The notes beneath the pieces are model-generated. The model searched no databases. It saw only the letters and a program-made list of their open reading frames with translations, and was not told where the DNA came from. Both the position numbers and the translations under genes were made by a program. From positions 1-41,555 of the forward strand of contig CAYGWX010000014.1 of NCBI GenBank assembly GCA_964353855.1: a stretch of DNA of 41,555 bases, in the 5' to 3' direction. This document shows positions 16,132 through 24,494 of the stretch, in pieces. Source of the DNA: CAYGWX01 sp964353855 [NCBI: uncultured bacterium] (GTDB lineage Bacteria > Edwardsbacteria > CAYGWX01). Numbering within the stretch: the first letter of the stretch is position 1; each line of letters opens with the position of its first letter.

Positions 16132-17781
16132 ATGAAGCGGATGTTCGCAGTAGGCATTACCCTCCTCCTGCTCGCCGGGATCGCGGGTGCTGAGGAGCGA
16201 TTTATCTTTCAGGTCTTCCTGAGAGGCTCTGAGGACAGGGCCCAGGTCGCGTCCTCGGGCCTTGCACCCTATGCCCTCTTGGAGACCTCCCTTATCGCGG
16301 AGGGGACGAAAGGCGCGGCCACAGCCTCGGGGCTGGCGTATCGCGTTATCTCCCCGACCCCGGCCAAAGGGACGTTTTATCTGGTGATCCCGCCGTTCGA
16401 CAAAACCCCGGGAGAGGTGAGGGATCAGGTTGCAGGGGTCTGCGAGATCCTGGCCGAGGACGCGGACGCCTTCTTCGTGCGGGCCACCCCGGAGAACGCG
16501 GAGGACTTGCCCTCGAAGCAATTCCACATCGTGCGGGTCTGGATGACGCCCATCGACCTGGGACTTGCGGCCCCATCCGAGCCCCCGAGGGTAGCAGCCT
16601 ACAACCCGGTGATCCAATGGATCATCAACCAGATCACACCGACGGAGATCACGGGCATGCTGCGCGACCTGACCGGGGAAAGGCCCACGGTCGTGCGGGG
16701 GGTGCAGGACACGATCAAGAGCCGCTACAGCCCGGCGCGGAAGAACTCCTCGGGGATCTGGTACTTCTATGAGAAGTGCCAGTCCTACACCGGAATCGAC
16801 TCCGTCCGATTCCACTCCTTCACGTGGAGCTCGGGTACGGACAGCAACGTGGTGGGGACCAAGGTGGGACGGGTTTACCCCCGGCAGCAGTATGGGATCG
16901 ACGGACATATCGATGCCACCTCGGAGACCCAGTACCGCGATACCCTGGCTCCGGGGGCGGACGACAACGGGACGGCGACCATCGCGGCCCTGATCGCGGC
17001 CAAGGCGATGCGCCAGATCCCCTTCAAAAGGACGGTCAAGTACCTGGCGTTCAACGCCGAGGAACAGGGCCTTCTCGGAAGCGCGGCCTATGCCCAGGAA
17101 GCCCGGGCCAGGGGAGACTCCATCCGCGGCATCCTGAACGGGGATATGATCGCGACGAACACCACCGGGAACGACTCCGTGAGGGCTTACAATGGCGGGC
17201 GCGCGGGCTCGATCGTGATCACTGACCGTTTCTTCCAGATGGACACGACTTATCACATCGGACTCCGGATCCGACGCAGCACCTCCTCCCCCTCGGGCTC
17301 GGACCACTGGTCCTTCTGGCAGCAGGGCTACGAGGCGGGCTACTTCGCCGAGGATGACTTCTCCACCGTCTACCACACCATCAACGACCGGATCAACCGC
17401 CTGGACACCCTTTTCTGGACCAAGGTCGTGAAGTGCATGGTAGCCACGCTGTGCGATCTGGCCGAGCCGGACACGACCTTCACAGGCGTGGAAATGCCCG
17501 GAGGCGGGGCCATCCAGCGGGCGGGCTTCACTTTGAACGCTCTGCCGAACCCGGCGCGGGGAGGCACGGAGGTCGTCTTCATGCTGCCCCTCCGGGTCGA
17601 CGTTTCCCTGGACCTTTACGACCTGTCCGGACGAAGAATCCGGACCCTGACTCAGGGAATCCGGGAAGCGGGAGGCCATATTTTAATCTGGGAGGCCCAT
17701 ACGCTCCCCGCCGGGGTGTACTTCCTCAGGCTTCAGGCAGGAAGCGAGAGTCTGACGAAGCGCATGGTGCTGTTGAGATAA
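16132..17781 (+). CDS. Secreted M28-family metallopeptidase, paralog 2, with C-terminal sorting domain
   Basis: 549 residues, with the same architecture as its neighbours: signal peptide (MKRMFAVGITLLLLAGIAGA), N-terminal region, M28 domain and sorting tail. Metal and catalytic residues are intact in DGHIDATSE, PGADDNGT, FNAEEQG, LNGDMIAT and VYHTIND. The tail has NPARGG, LDLYDLSGRRIRTLTQG and GVYFLRLQAG. Start ATG at 16132 after AAAGGAGGTC. Long stretches around the YNPVIQWIINQI segment are nearly identical to paralog 1 at DNA level, pointing to recent duplication or gene conversion. Differences cluster in the substrate-facing RRSTSSPSGSDH region. Confidence 0.9.
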   Translation: MKRMFAVGITLLLLAGIAGAEERFIFQVFLRGSEDRAQVASSGLAPYALLETSLIAEGTKGAATASGLAYRVISPTPAKGTFYLVIPPFDKTPGEVRDQVAGVCEILAEDADAFFVRATPENAEDLPSKQFHIVRVWMTPIDLGLAAPSEPPRVAAYNPVIQWIINQITPTEITGMLRDLTGERPTVVRGVQDTIKSRYSPARKNSSGIWYFYEKCQSYTGIDSVRFHSFTWSSGTDSNVVGTKVGRVYPRQQYGIDGHIDATSETQYRDTLAPGADDNGTATIAALIAAKAMRQIPFKRTVKYLAFNAEEQGLLGSAAYAQEARARGDSIRGILNGDMIATNTTGNDSVRAYNGGRAGSIVITDRFFQMDTTYHIGLRIRRSTSSPSGSDHWSFWQQGYEAGYFAEDDFSTVYHTINDRINRLDTLFWTKVVKCMVATLCDLAEPDTTFTGVEMPGGGAIQRAGFTLNALPNPARGGTEVVFMLPLRVDVSLDLYDLSGRRIRTLTQGIREAGGHILIWEAHTLPAGVYFLRLQAGSESLTKRMVLLR

Positions 17782-17797
17782 AACACAAGGTTCCCTG

Positions 17798-17830
17798 GAA
17801 AGGGAGCAGGACATGTCCTGCTCCCTTTCT
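17798..17830 (+). terminator. Perfect 32-bp palindrome after M28 paralog 2
   Basis: GAAAGGGAGCAGGACA (17798-17813) is followed directly by its exact complement (17814-17829). It would form a 14-16-bp hairpin with a weak T-rich tail, and it sits just ahead of the next promoter. Confidence 0.7.
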
Positions 17831-17832
17831 CC

Positions 17833-17861
17833 TTGCTATTTCCAAATAAAGGTCTTATAAT
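17833..17861 (+). promoter_or_regulatory. Promoter of M28 paralog 3
   Basis: TTGCTA (17833-17838), 17 bp and TATAAT (17856-17861); -35 region CTTGCTATTTCC. Confidence 0.7.
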
Positions 17862-17892
17862 TAAAGGAGTGGAAAATCACTTGGAGGCACGG

Positions 17893-19536
17893 ATGAAAAG
17901 ATTGCTGCTGGTAATCCTCGCCCTGGCGCTCCTGGACGGTATGGCCAGCGCAGGGGAACGATATCTCTATCAGGTCTTCCTAAAGAAGCCCGGCGACCGG
18001 GCTATGGTTGAGATGTCCGGCGTGGTGCCCTACGCCCAGATGAAGAACTCCATCATCGCCGAGGGGACGAAGGCTGAGGCCACGGCCTCGGGCTTGGTCT
18101 GCAATGTCCTGCTTCCGGCTCCGGCAAAGGGGGCCTTCTACCTCGTCATCCCCCCGTTCCGCAAGACGCCCCAGATGGTGCGGGGAGCGGTGGCTCAGCG
18201 CTGCGAGATCCTGGCTGAGGACCGAGGCGCCTTCTTCGTTCGGGCAAATCAAGAGGATGCGGAGAGCCTGCTCGCCAGACAGTTCCACATCGTGCGGGTG
18301 GGGATGAAGCCGATCCATCTCGGGTTCTCCTCCCCCATCGAGCCGCCCCGGGTAGCAGTATTCAACCCCGTGATTCAGTGGATCATCAACCAAATCACTC
18401 CGAGCGAGATCACCGGGATGTTGCGGGATCTCTCCGGGGAGCGGCCCACGATGGTACGGGGAAGACAGGACACCATCCGCACCCGCTACAGCCTGGCCGC
18501 GAAGAACTCCTCGGCGATCTGGTACTTCTACGAAAAGGCTTCCTCCTACACCGGGATCGACTCGGTCCGGTTCCACGCCTTCAGCTGGAGCGGGTACACG
18601 GACAGCAATGTGGTAGTGACCAAGGTGGGCCGACGCTATCCCCGCAGGCAGTACCTGATCGGCGGGCACATCGACAGCTACTCCGAGAACCGCTACGTAT
18701 ATGCACCGGGGGCGGATGACAACGGAACCGGGACGATCGCAGCCCTGATCGCGGCCAAGGTCATCCGGCAGATCCCGTTCAAACGCACGATCAAGTGCCT
18801 GGCGTTCAACGCCGAGGAGAACGGCCTCTGGGGGAGCGATGTCTATGCCTCACAGGCCGCGAACCGGGGGGACTCCATCCTGGGCGTGCTCAACGGGGAC
18901 ATGATTGCCACGAACTATACCCATACGGACTCGTTCATGGCCTACAACGCCAACCGGCCCGGATCGATTCTGCTCACCCAGCGCCTCCTCGAGATGGACA
19001 CGACGTACCACCTGGGCCTCCACGTCATCCAGAGCACGGACGCTCCGGCCTGGTCGGACCACTACTCCTTCTGGATCAACAACTACGAGGCGACCTCGGT
19101 CGAGGAGCACGACTTCTCCAATGTCTACCACACCACCGGGGACACGATCGGGCAGATGGATACCCTTTACTGGACCAAGGTGGTTAAGTGCATGGTAGCC
19201 ACACTGTGCGACCTGGCCGAGCCAGACACGACCTTCACGGGAGTAGAAGCTCCTGCGACGGGGATCGAACAGCCCCAGCCCTTAAAAGTAAGCGTGTTTC
19301 CCAACCCGGTAAGAAGCGTTACGGAGATTCGATATGTCCTTCCCCAGCGGGAGCAGGTCACGATGGACCTGTATGACCTCTCGGGCCGCCGCATCCGCAG
19401 GTTAGCTGAGGGGATTCAGGAGGCGGGGGGACATTCCCTGATCTGGAGGGAAAGCTCGGCTCCGAACGGAGTTTACTTCCTCAGGCTTTCCTCCGGGGGA
19501 AGGAGCCTGACCCAGAGGCTGGTTCTGACGAGATAA
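17893..19536 (+). CDS. Secreted M28-family metallopeptidase, paralog 3, with C-terminal sorting domain
   Basis: 547 residues. Signal peptide (MKRLLLVILALALLDGMASA), then the same N-terminal region and M28 domain with GGHIDSYSE, PGADDNGTGT, FNAEENGLWG, LNGDMIAT and VYHTTGD, so all metal ligands are kept. The tail has NPVRS, MDLYDLSGRRIRRLAEG and GVYFLRLSSGG. The start at 17893 follows TTGGAGG by six bases; the frame opens 20 codons earlier but that stretch overlaps the promoter. A cysteine-containing NVLLPAP segment and the ligand loops differ from the other two, suggesting the paralogs cleave different peptides. Confidence 0.9.
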   Translation: MKRLLLVILALALLDGMASAGERYLYQVFLKKPGDRAMVEMSGVVPYAQMKNSIIAEGTKAEATASGLVCNVLLPAPAKGAFYLVIPPFRKTPQMVRGAVAQRCEILAEDRGAFFVRANQEDAESLLARQFHIVRVGMKPIHLGFSSPIEPPRVAVFNPVIQWIINQITPSEITGMLRDLSGERPTMVRGRQDTIRTRYSLAAKNSSAIWYFYEKASSYTGIDSVRFHAFSWSGYTDSNVVVTKVGRRYPRRQYLIGGHIDSYSENRYVYAPGADDNGTGTIAALIAAKVIRQIPFKRTIKCLAFNAEENGLWGSDVYASQAANRGDSILGVLNGDMIATNYTHTDSFMAYNANRPGSILLTQRLLEMDTTYHLGLHVIQSTDAPAWSDHYSFWINNYEATSVEEHDFSNVYHTTGDTIGQMDTLYWTKVVKCMVATLCDLAEPDTTFTGVEAPATGIEQPQPLKVSVFPNPVRSVTEIRYVLPQREQVTMDLYDLSGRRIRRLAEGIQEAGGHSLIWRESSAPNGVYFLRLSSGGRSLTQRLVLTR

Positions 19537-19553
19537 AATATCTGTACCCTCGG

Positions 19554-19580
19554 AGGCCCCCTATCCCCTGGGGGCCTTTT
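19554..19580 (+). terminator. Terminator after M28 paralog 3
   Basis: AGGCCCCC (19554-19561), loop TATCCCCT and GGGGGCCT (19570-19577), followed by TTTT. Confidence 0.85.
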
Positions 19581-19600
19581 GCCTTAAGCTAAGAAACCAC

Positions 19601-19630
19601 TTGAATTTCCCGAAGAAAAAATGATATCAT
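19601..19630 (+). promoter_or_regulatory. Promoter of the PPIase operon
   Basis: TTGAAT (19601-19606), 18 bp and TATCAT (19625-19630). The -35 region CTTGAATTTCCC resembles the M28 promoters upstream. Confidence 0.6.
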
Positions 19631-19671
19631 AAAGGTTCACCTTTAAGCTAAGCAGGAGGCCTGAAAGCAGC

Positions 19672-21381
19672 ATGTCCCTGAAACGCATTGGTTTAGTCTT
19701 GTTCCTGGGTTCCGCTCTCCTCGCGTCCTGCGGGCCCAAAGGCCCGATCGTGGCCAAGGTCGGGTCCCAGGCGATCACGCTGACGGAGTTCGAAAAAGCC
19801 TATCGCCCCCGGCTCAACCTGCCCACCCGGGCCGACAGCCTGGCGGACCGGAAGAAGGCCCTGGAGGAAGTCGTTCGGAAGCACCTTCTGGCCCTGGAGG
19901 CCAAGAAGAGGGGGCTGGACAAATCCCGGGACGTCAAGATTCAGCTCGAGTTCATCGCCAAGGAGCTGGCCCGGAACGAGCTCTATCAGGAAGAGATCGT
20001 CAAGAAGACCGAGCCCAGTGAGGCCGGGCTCAAGGCTTTTTATGCCAAACAGTCCGAGGAGATCCGCTGCCAGCACATCCTGGCGGTCTCCGAAGATTCG
20101 GCCCGGGCCCTCCTGGATTCCCTCAAACATGGAGCCCGTTTCGACTCACTGGCACGGCGCCACTCCCTGGACCGGTCCAATGCGGAAACCGGGGGGGATT
20201 TGGGGTTCTTCACTTATGGGATGATGGTGGACGCTTTCTGGGACGCGGCCTCCAAGCTCAAGCCCGGCCAGGTGAGCGGGATCGTCAAGACCCCCTACGG
20301 GTTCCACCTCATCCGCTGCGAGGAGCGGCGAAAGCGCACCCAGGAGCCCTTTGAGAAGGTAAAGACGGCCATGATGCAGGAGTTCACCCAGTTCATGGCC
20401 ATCCAGCGCCAGCAGATGACCCGGGAGTTCATCGAGGACCTGAAGGTCAAAGCCAAGGCTAAAATCGACACAAGCGCCCTGGTCCTTCTGGCCGGAAAAG
20501 CCGCCCAGACTCCCCAGGACACCACCCTGGCCCTGGCCCAGCCTGCGGCACCGCCTGCTCTCTCGGACCAGGAAAGGAAGACCGTGGTCCTGCGCTTCGC
20601 GGGAGGAACCTGGGACCTGGGACGGCTCCTTGAGGATGTGGAGGCCCTACAGGTGGCCAGGGGGATACGTCTCCCCCTGGAGAATTCGGCCCAGATGGCG
20701 AGCTTCGTGGACCAGGCGTTTCTCTCGGATCTGCTCTACGAGAACGCCAAGGCCAAGGGGCTGGACCGCTCCCCCAAGGTCCGGCAGGACCTCGTCGCCT
20801 TCACCACGGATCTCCTGGCCGGGGAGGCCTACCAGGCCCTGGTGGAGGAGAAGGCCAAGCAGATCTCCGAGGAAGAGATCAAGGCTTTTTTCGCAGCCAA
20901 TCCGGACAGCTTCCGGGAGCCGGAGCAGGTCCGGGTCAGCCGGATCATCGTGCAGACCGAGCCCGAGGCCAAGACGGTCTTTGCAGAACTCAAGAAGGGA
21001 AAGGACTTCGCTTCCGAGGCCAAAGCCAAGTCCAAAGACCAAATGACGGCCCAGGCAGGCGGAGACCTGGGGTTCCTGGCGCGGGGCGTGTTCCCGGAGC
21101 TGGACTCCGTGATCTTCAGCCTCAAGCCCAAGGAGGTTTCGGAGCCGGTTCCCTTCCGCAGCGCCTTTTGCATCCTCAAGGTCATGGAGCGAAAGGAGGC
21201 CCGGCTCAAGGCCTTTGAGGAAGCCCGGACCGACGTTCAGGCCCGGGTCCATGCCGAAAAGGTTAAGAAAGCTCTGGAGGAGACCATCGCCGAGCTCAAG
21301 AAGGCCTACCCCGTGACCCTGGACGAGAAGGCCCTGGAGAAGCTCGGCCAGGGAAAAAGCCCCGATAGAGCGGGGCGATAA
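19672..21381 (+). CDS. Lipoprotein peptidyl-prolyl isomerase with two PpiC/parvulin domains
   Basis: 569 residues. A lipoprotein signal ends in LLASC (Cys20), so it is anchored in the periplasm. An N-terminal SurA-like chaperone helix region is followed by two parvulin domains. The first is near residues 120-220 (IRCQHILAVSEDSARALLDSL ... GGDLGFFTYGMM ... YGFHLIRCEER); the second is near 415-510 (VRVSRIIVQTEPEA ... GGDLGFLARGVFPELDSVIFSLKPKEVS). Such proteins assist folding of outer-membrane and secreted proteins. It is first of three consecutive PpiC-type genes, 16 bp from the next, and probably an operon that folds the exported cargo encoded next door. Confidence 0.88.
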   Translation: MSLKRIGLVLFLGSALLASCGPKGPIVAKVGSQAITLTEFEKAYRPRLNLPTRADSLADRKKALEEVVRKHLLALEAKKRGLDKSRDVKIQLEFIAKELARNELYQEEIVKKTEPSEAGLKAFYAKQSEEIRCQHILAVSEDSARALLDSLKHGARFDSLARRHSLDRSNAETGGDLGFFTYGMMVDAFWDAASKLKPGQVSGIVKTPYGFHLIRCEERRKRTQEPFEKVKTAMMQEFTQFMAIQRQQMTREFIEDLKVKAKAKIDTSALVLLAGKAAQTPQDTTLALAQPAAPPALSDQERKTVVLRFAGGTWDLGRLLEDVEALQVARGIRLPLENSAQMASFVDQAFLSDLLYENAKAKGLDRSPKVRQDLVAFTTDLLAGEAYQALVEEKAKQISEEEIKAFFAANPDSFREPEQVRVSRIIVQTEPEAKTVFAELKKGKDFASEAKAKSKDQMTAQAGGDLGFLARGVFPELDSVIFSLKPKEVSEPVPFRSAFCILKVMERKEARLKAFEEARTDVQARVHAEKVKKALEETIAELKKAYPVTLDEKALEKLGQGKSPDRAGR

Positions 21382-21397
21382 AACAAAGGAGAACTCC

Positions 21398-22240
21398 GTG
21401 CGGAACCGTTTCTTTAGCGTGCGCCTCATCCCGACCCTTTTGCTCACGGTCCTTTTGGCCTCCTGCGTGCAGAAAGGGGGGCCGGCCAAGACCGGACCCG
21501 TCGTAGCCAAGGTGAACCAATCCACCCTCACCCTGGATGAGTTCAATGACCTCTTGGGCCCTGAGAACCGCCTGACCCTGTCCTCCACGGACAAGCAGGA
21601 GGCCCTGAAGCAGTGGACCGACCGGGAGATGGTCTACCAGCAGGCCCTCAAGCTGGGCCTGGACAAGGACAAGGAGACCCGGCTCCTGATCGAGAACAAC
21701 CGTAAGGAGATCCTGGTGGCCAGAATCATGCAGAAGGAGATCAGCGACAAGGTCGCGGTGACTCCCGAGGAGGTCCAGGCCTACTTCAACGCCCATGCCC
21801 CGGAGTACGGCAAGGCCGTGCAGCTGCGCACCATCCGGGTCGCCTCCGAGGACCTGGCGAAGGCCCTTTCCGAATCCCTGCGCTCGGGAGCGGACTTTAC
21901 CAGCCTGGCCCGCAGCCATTCCAAAGACCCCACGGCCCAAGTGGGCGGGCTCTACGAGCAGTACCTGACCCGGCCCGAGCTGCAGATCCTGCCCCTGGGC
22001 GAGGCCGCTTTCTCCCTGCCCAAGGGCGGGGTATCCGGCGTGGTCCAGACTCCGGAAGGTTATTACCTTTTGAAAGTGGAGGACCTGAAAGAGCTTCCCA
22101 AACCCTTCACGTTGGAGCAGGTCGGGGAGCAGATCAGAAGCCAGATCCTCTACGTCAGGCAACGACAGGCCTACGAAAATTGGATTGAGGGACTGCGCAA
22201 GACGGGGAAGGTTGAAACCCACCCAGAGCTTTTGAAGTGA
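21398..22240 (+). CDS. Lipoprotein peptidyl-prolyl isomerase, single PpiC domain
   Basis: 280 residues, starting at a GTG after AAAGGAG. The lipobox LLASC (about Cys24) marks a periplasmic lipoprotein. A SurA-N-like helical part (LTLDEFNDLLGPEN ... DREMVYQQALKLGL) is followed by one parvulin domain near 140-235. The domain begins VQLRTIRVASEDLAKAL and ends QTPEGYYLLKVEDLKE; its GGDLG signature is altered to VGGLYEQYL, so isomerase activity may be reduced. Ten bp separate it from the next gene. Confidence 0.85.
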   Translation: MRNRFFSVRLIPTLLLTVLLASCVQKGGPAKTGPVVAKVNQSTLTLDEFNDLLGPENRLTLSSTDKQEALKQWTDREMVYQQALKLGLDKDKETRLLIENNRKEILVARIMQKEISDKVAVTPEEVQAYFNAHAPEYGKAVQLRTIRVASEDLAKALSESLRSGADFTSLARSHSKDPTAQVGGLYEQYLTRPELQILPLGEAAFSLPKGGVSGVVQTPEGYYLLKVEDLKELPKPFTLEQVGEQIRSQILYVRQRQAYENWIEGLRKTGKVETHPELLK

Positions 22241-22249
22241 GGCCTTGAG

Positions 22250-23626
22250 GTGAGCACCCGAACTCCTGACAGACGACCGTGGACCGCGAATCGTGGAAGC
22301 TGGACTAAGGGCCAAGCAAGGTCTTCAGCCCTCCTATTCCTTTTCGCCATTCTTCTCGCCCCGGCTCATCTCCCCGCCGCGGAGCCTGTGGACGGGATCG
22401 CGGCCAAGGTGGGCAAGGAGGTCATCCTGCAAAGCGAGGTGGAGGAGGCGGTCCGGGTCATCCTGGCCGACGCCGGAGCCGTCCAATTACCCGGGGGCGA
22501 CACCCTAACCCAGCTCCGGAAGCAGGTCCTGAGCCAGATAATCGACAAAAAAGTGCTCCTCTTTAAGGCCAGGCAAGACTCCATCGAGGTAGACAGAAGC
22601 GACGTGGACGCCGAGTTGGAGACCCTGGTCAAGAACTTCCGCTCCCGCTTTCCCTCGGACGAGGAGTTCCAGAAGGAGCTGGCTCGCCAGCACCTCACCC
22701 TGGACCGAGTCAAGGACATCTACCGGGAGAAGATTCGCGAGGACCTCACGGTGCAGCGGCTCATCGACCGCGAGATCCGGCCCAAGGTGACCCTGACAGC
22801 CAAGGACGTGGAGGAATTTTACAAGACGTACAGGGACTCCCTGCCCTTCGAGCCGGAGCGGGTACACCTGGCCCATATCCTGGTCGCAGTCACGCCCGGG
22901 GAGGCTTCGACAAAGCGGGCCGTGGAGAAGATCCGGCTCATCGAGCGCCGGCTCAAGACGGCCAAAGCGGCCGGCTTCGCCAAGGTGGCCGAGCGCTATT
23001 CCGAGGACCCGGAAAGCGCCCCGCGGGGCGGGGACCTGGGCTGGATCAGGAGGGGCACGAGCATGCCCGACTTCGAGCAGCTGGCCTTCGCCCTCAAGGC
23101 GGGCGAGACGACCCCGGGGATGCAGTCCCCCTTCGGGTTCGAGATCTTCCGCTGCGCGGGGAAAGTGGGGGATTCCGTGCACATCCTGCGCATCCTCGTC
23201 CGGGTCCAGCCCGACCCCTCGGACTCGGCCAAGGCCGCCAAGCGCGTCGAAGTTCTCCGGGAGCGGATCAGGGCCGGGGAGGACTTCGGAGAGCTGGCCA
23301 AGGCCTGGTCGGACGACGATTCCACCAAGGCCAAGGGCGGAGACCTGGGCTTCCTGGACGTCCAGGACGTGAGCCCGGAACTGAAGCAGGCCATCGCCGC
23401 GCTCAAGTCCGGGGAGGTGAGCGAGCCCCTGCGTCAGGACCTGACGCCCAGCGTCTACGCCTTCAGCCTGGTCAAGCTCGTGGAGCGCATCCCGGCCAAG
23501 CGCCTGACCCTGGACAAGGACCGGGACAAAATCGGGGAGATGGCCAAGAACAAGAAGATGCAGGACAAGCTGGACGCCTTTTTAAAAGACCTGCGCCAGA
23601 AGGTGTACATCGAGACGAAATCGTGA
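22250..23626 (+). CDS. surA: SurA-like periplasmic chaperone/PPIase
   Basis: 458 residues. The N terminus is unusually long and basic before the export segment (ALLFLFAILLAPAHLPAA, about 27-44). Then come the SurA N-domain (VDGIAAKVGKEVILQSEVEEAV) and two parvulin domains, near 205-305 (VHLAHILVAVTPGEA ... GGDLGWIRRGTSMPDFEQLAFALKAGE ... PFGFEIFRC) and near 310-410 (HILRILVRVQPDPSD ... GGDLGFLDVQDVSPELKQAI). SurA escorts unfolded outer-membrane proteins to the BAM machinery. The first 15 codons are encoded by CCGTGGA-like simple repeat, so the GTG start at 22250 is uncertain. Confidence 0.85.
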   Translation: MSTRTPDRRPWTANRGSWTKGQARSSALLFLFAILLAPAHLPAAEPVDGIAAKVGKEVILQSEVEEAVRVILADAGAVQLPGGDTLTQLRKQVLSQIIDKKVLLFKARQDSIEVDRSDVDAELETLVKNFRSRFPSDEEFQKELARQHLTLDRVKDIYREKIREDLTVQRLIDREIRPKVTLTAKDVEEFYKTYRDSLPFEPERVHLAHILVAVTPGEASTKRAVEKIRLIERRLKTAKAAGFAKVAERYSEDPESAPRGGDLGWIRRGTSMPDFEQLAFALKAGETTPGMQSPFGFEIFRCAGKVGDSVHILRILVRVQPDPSDSAKAAKRVEVLRERIRAGEDFGELAKAWSDDDSTKAKGGDLGFLDVQDVSPELKQAIAALKSGEVSEPLRQDLTPSVYAFSLVKLVERIPAKRLTLDKDRDKIGEMAKNKKMQDKLDAFLKDLRQKVYIETKS

Positions 23627-23701
23627 AGAGGAGATATTAAGGAGTCCCCCGAAGGTGACCGACGCCTCCTAAAGTCCTGACTCCTCAAGCTTCGGTTTGT
23701 T

Positions 23702-23974
23702 GTGCGGATCGACGAATTTCTTAAAGTCGCAAGGTTATTGAGATCCCGGAATTTGTCCAAGCGGGCTTGCGACTTAGGGTTTGTGAAGATGGACGGGAAA
23801 ACGGCCAAGGCCTCACGGGAGGTGGCGGTCGGCCAGAAGATCGTCTTAGACCTGCCGATCCGCTATCTGGAAGCCCTTGTCGTAGCCCTTCCGGGGACCC
23901 GAAACGTTTCCAAGAAAGAGGGAAAGGAGTTGATCCGGATCCTCATCCAGAAGGAACGGGACACCGAGTTCTAA
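23702..23974 (+). CDS. S4-domain RNA-binding protein, RqcP-like
   Basis: 90 residues. The S4 fold is evident: MRIDEFLKVARLLRSRNLSKRACDLGFVKMDGKTAKASREVAVGQKIVLDL. Length and sequence resemble Bacillus RqcP (YabO), which binds the 50S-peptidyl-tRNA complex and supports Ala-tailing in ribosome quality control; Hsp15 is the related alternative. GTG start at 23702 without a clear ribosome site. The 75-bp gap before it carries AAGGAGTC/GACTCCT inverted segments. The partner RqcH is not in the window. Confidence 0.8.
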   Translation: MRIDEFLKVARLLRSRNLSKRACDLGFVKMDGKTAKASREVAVGQKIVLDLPIRYLEALVVALPGTRNVSKKEGKELIRILIQKERDTEF

Positions 23975-23982
23975 AAAGCAGG

Positions 23983-24027
23983 GGTAAGGGATAAGTGATA
24001 AGCTTACCCCTTATCCCTCATCCCTTT
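23983..24027. repeat. GGGATAAG-type simple repeat with inverted arms
   Basis: GGGTAAGGGATAAGTGATAAG is followed by CTTACCCCTTATCCCTCATCCC. AGGGATAAG can pair with CTTATCCCT, so it may act as the 3' hairpin of the S4 gene. Confidence 0.5.
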
Positions 24028-24043
24028 GAAGAGAGGAGAAATC

Positions 24044-24223
24044 ATGTCCGAGCTTAAAGAACTGGAACCGGGGGAGGAGAAGAAGTGTTCGGTCTGCGGG
24101 TTCATCGTGAACCTGAGGCGCTGCAACGTGTGCGGGGCGATCTTCTGCCAGGACCATATGGACGTGGAGCGCTCCAGCGACCAGACCGACGAGCACTACT
24201 GCATGGAGTGCGGAGGCGGCTAA
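24044..24223 (+). CDS. Small AN1-like zinc-binding protein
   Basis: 59 residues. ATG at 24044 follows GAGGAG by seven bases. Cys15-x2-Cys18, Cys27-x2-Cys30, Cys35-x2-His38 and His51-x-Cys53-x2-Cys56 give the ligand order of an AN1-type zinc finger (C2-C2-C-H-H-C) with a longer loop before the last pair. The remainder is acidic. Such small proteins are usually binding modules; the partner is unknown. It is the last + strand gene before the convergent minus-strand block and ends at a 15-bp-stem terminator. Confidence 0.75.
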   Translation: MSELKELEPGEEKKCSVCGFIVNLRRCNVCGAIFCQDHMDVERSSDQTDEHYCMECGGG

Positions 24224-24248
24224 AAGCGGAGTTGGACTTTTCAGTTTT

Positions 24249-24290
24249 AGAGCAGGCGGGATCTTGAAAAGGATCCCGCCTGCTCTTTTC
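24249..24290 (+). terminator. Terminator of the zinc-protein gene
   Basis: AGAGCAGGCGGGATC (24249-24263), loop TTGAAAAG and its exact complement (24272-24286), then TTTTC. The GGCGGGATC/GATCCCGCC core is the same as the first hairpin of the triple-hairpin repeats near 2.3 and 2.8 kb. Confidence 0.85.
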
Positions 24291-24436
24291 CAACCCACCT
24301 TCCAAGTCTTTTTCTATTCTGTCTAACGTGTTCTGCCGTTGAAGGGTGGAAACCCCTCCTTTTTTAAGACCTCCCCCTTTTGAGGAGGACTTAAAGGGCA
24401 GGAGATGTACTTGATCTTCGTTGATCCCACTTACAC

Positions 24437-24463
24437 GAAAAATGGCCCTTAATCGGGCCATTT
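24437..24463 (-). terminator. Terminator of the par operon
   Basis: On the minus strand AAATGGCCC, loop GATTAA and GGGCCATTT with extra T residues (forward A run 24438-24442). It lies 32 bp beyond the methyltransferase stop. Confidence 0.8.
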
Positions 24464-24494
24464 CAGGTTGGGGGGTGTTTGGTTTTAGGTCATC

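Noticed and set aside
14562-17679. Long minus-strand frames opposite the M28 genes
   Set aside because: They arise from strong third-position G/C bias of the + strand genes; no protein features and no ribosome sites.
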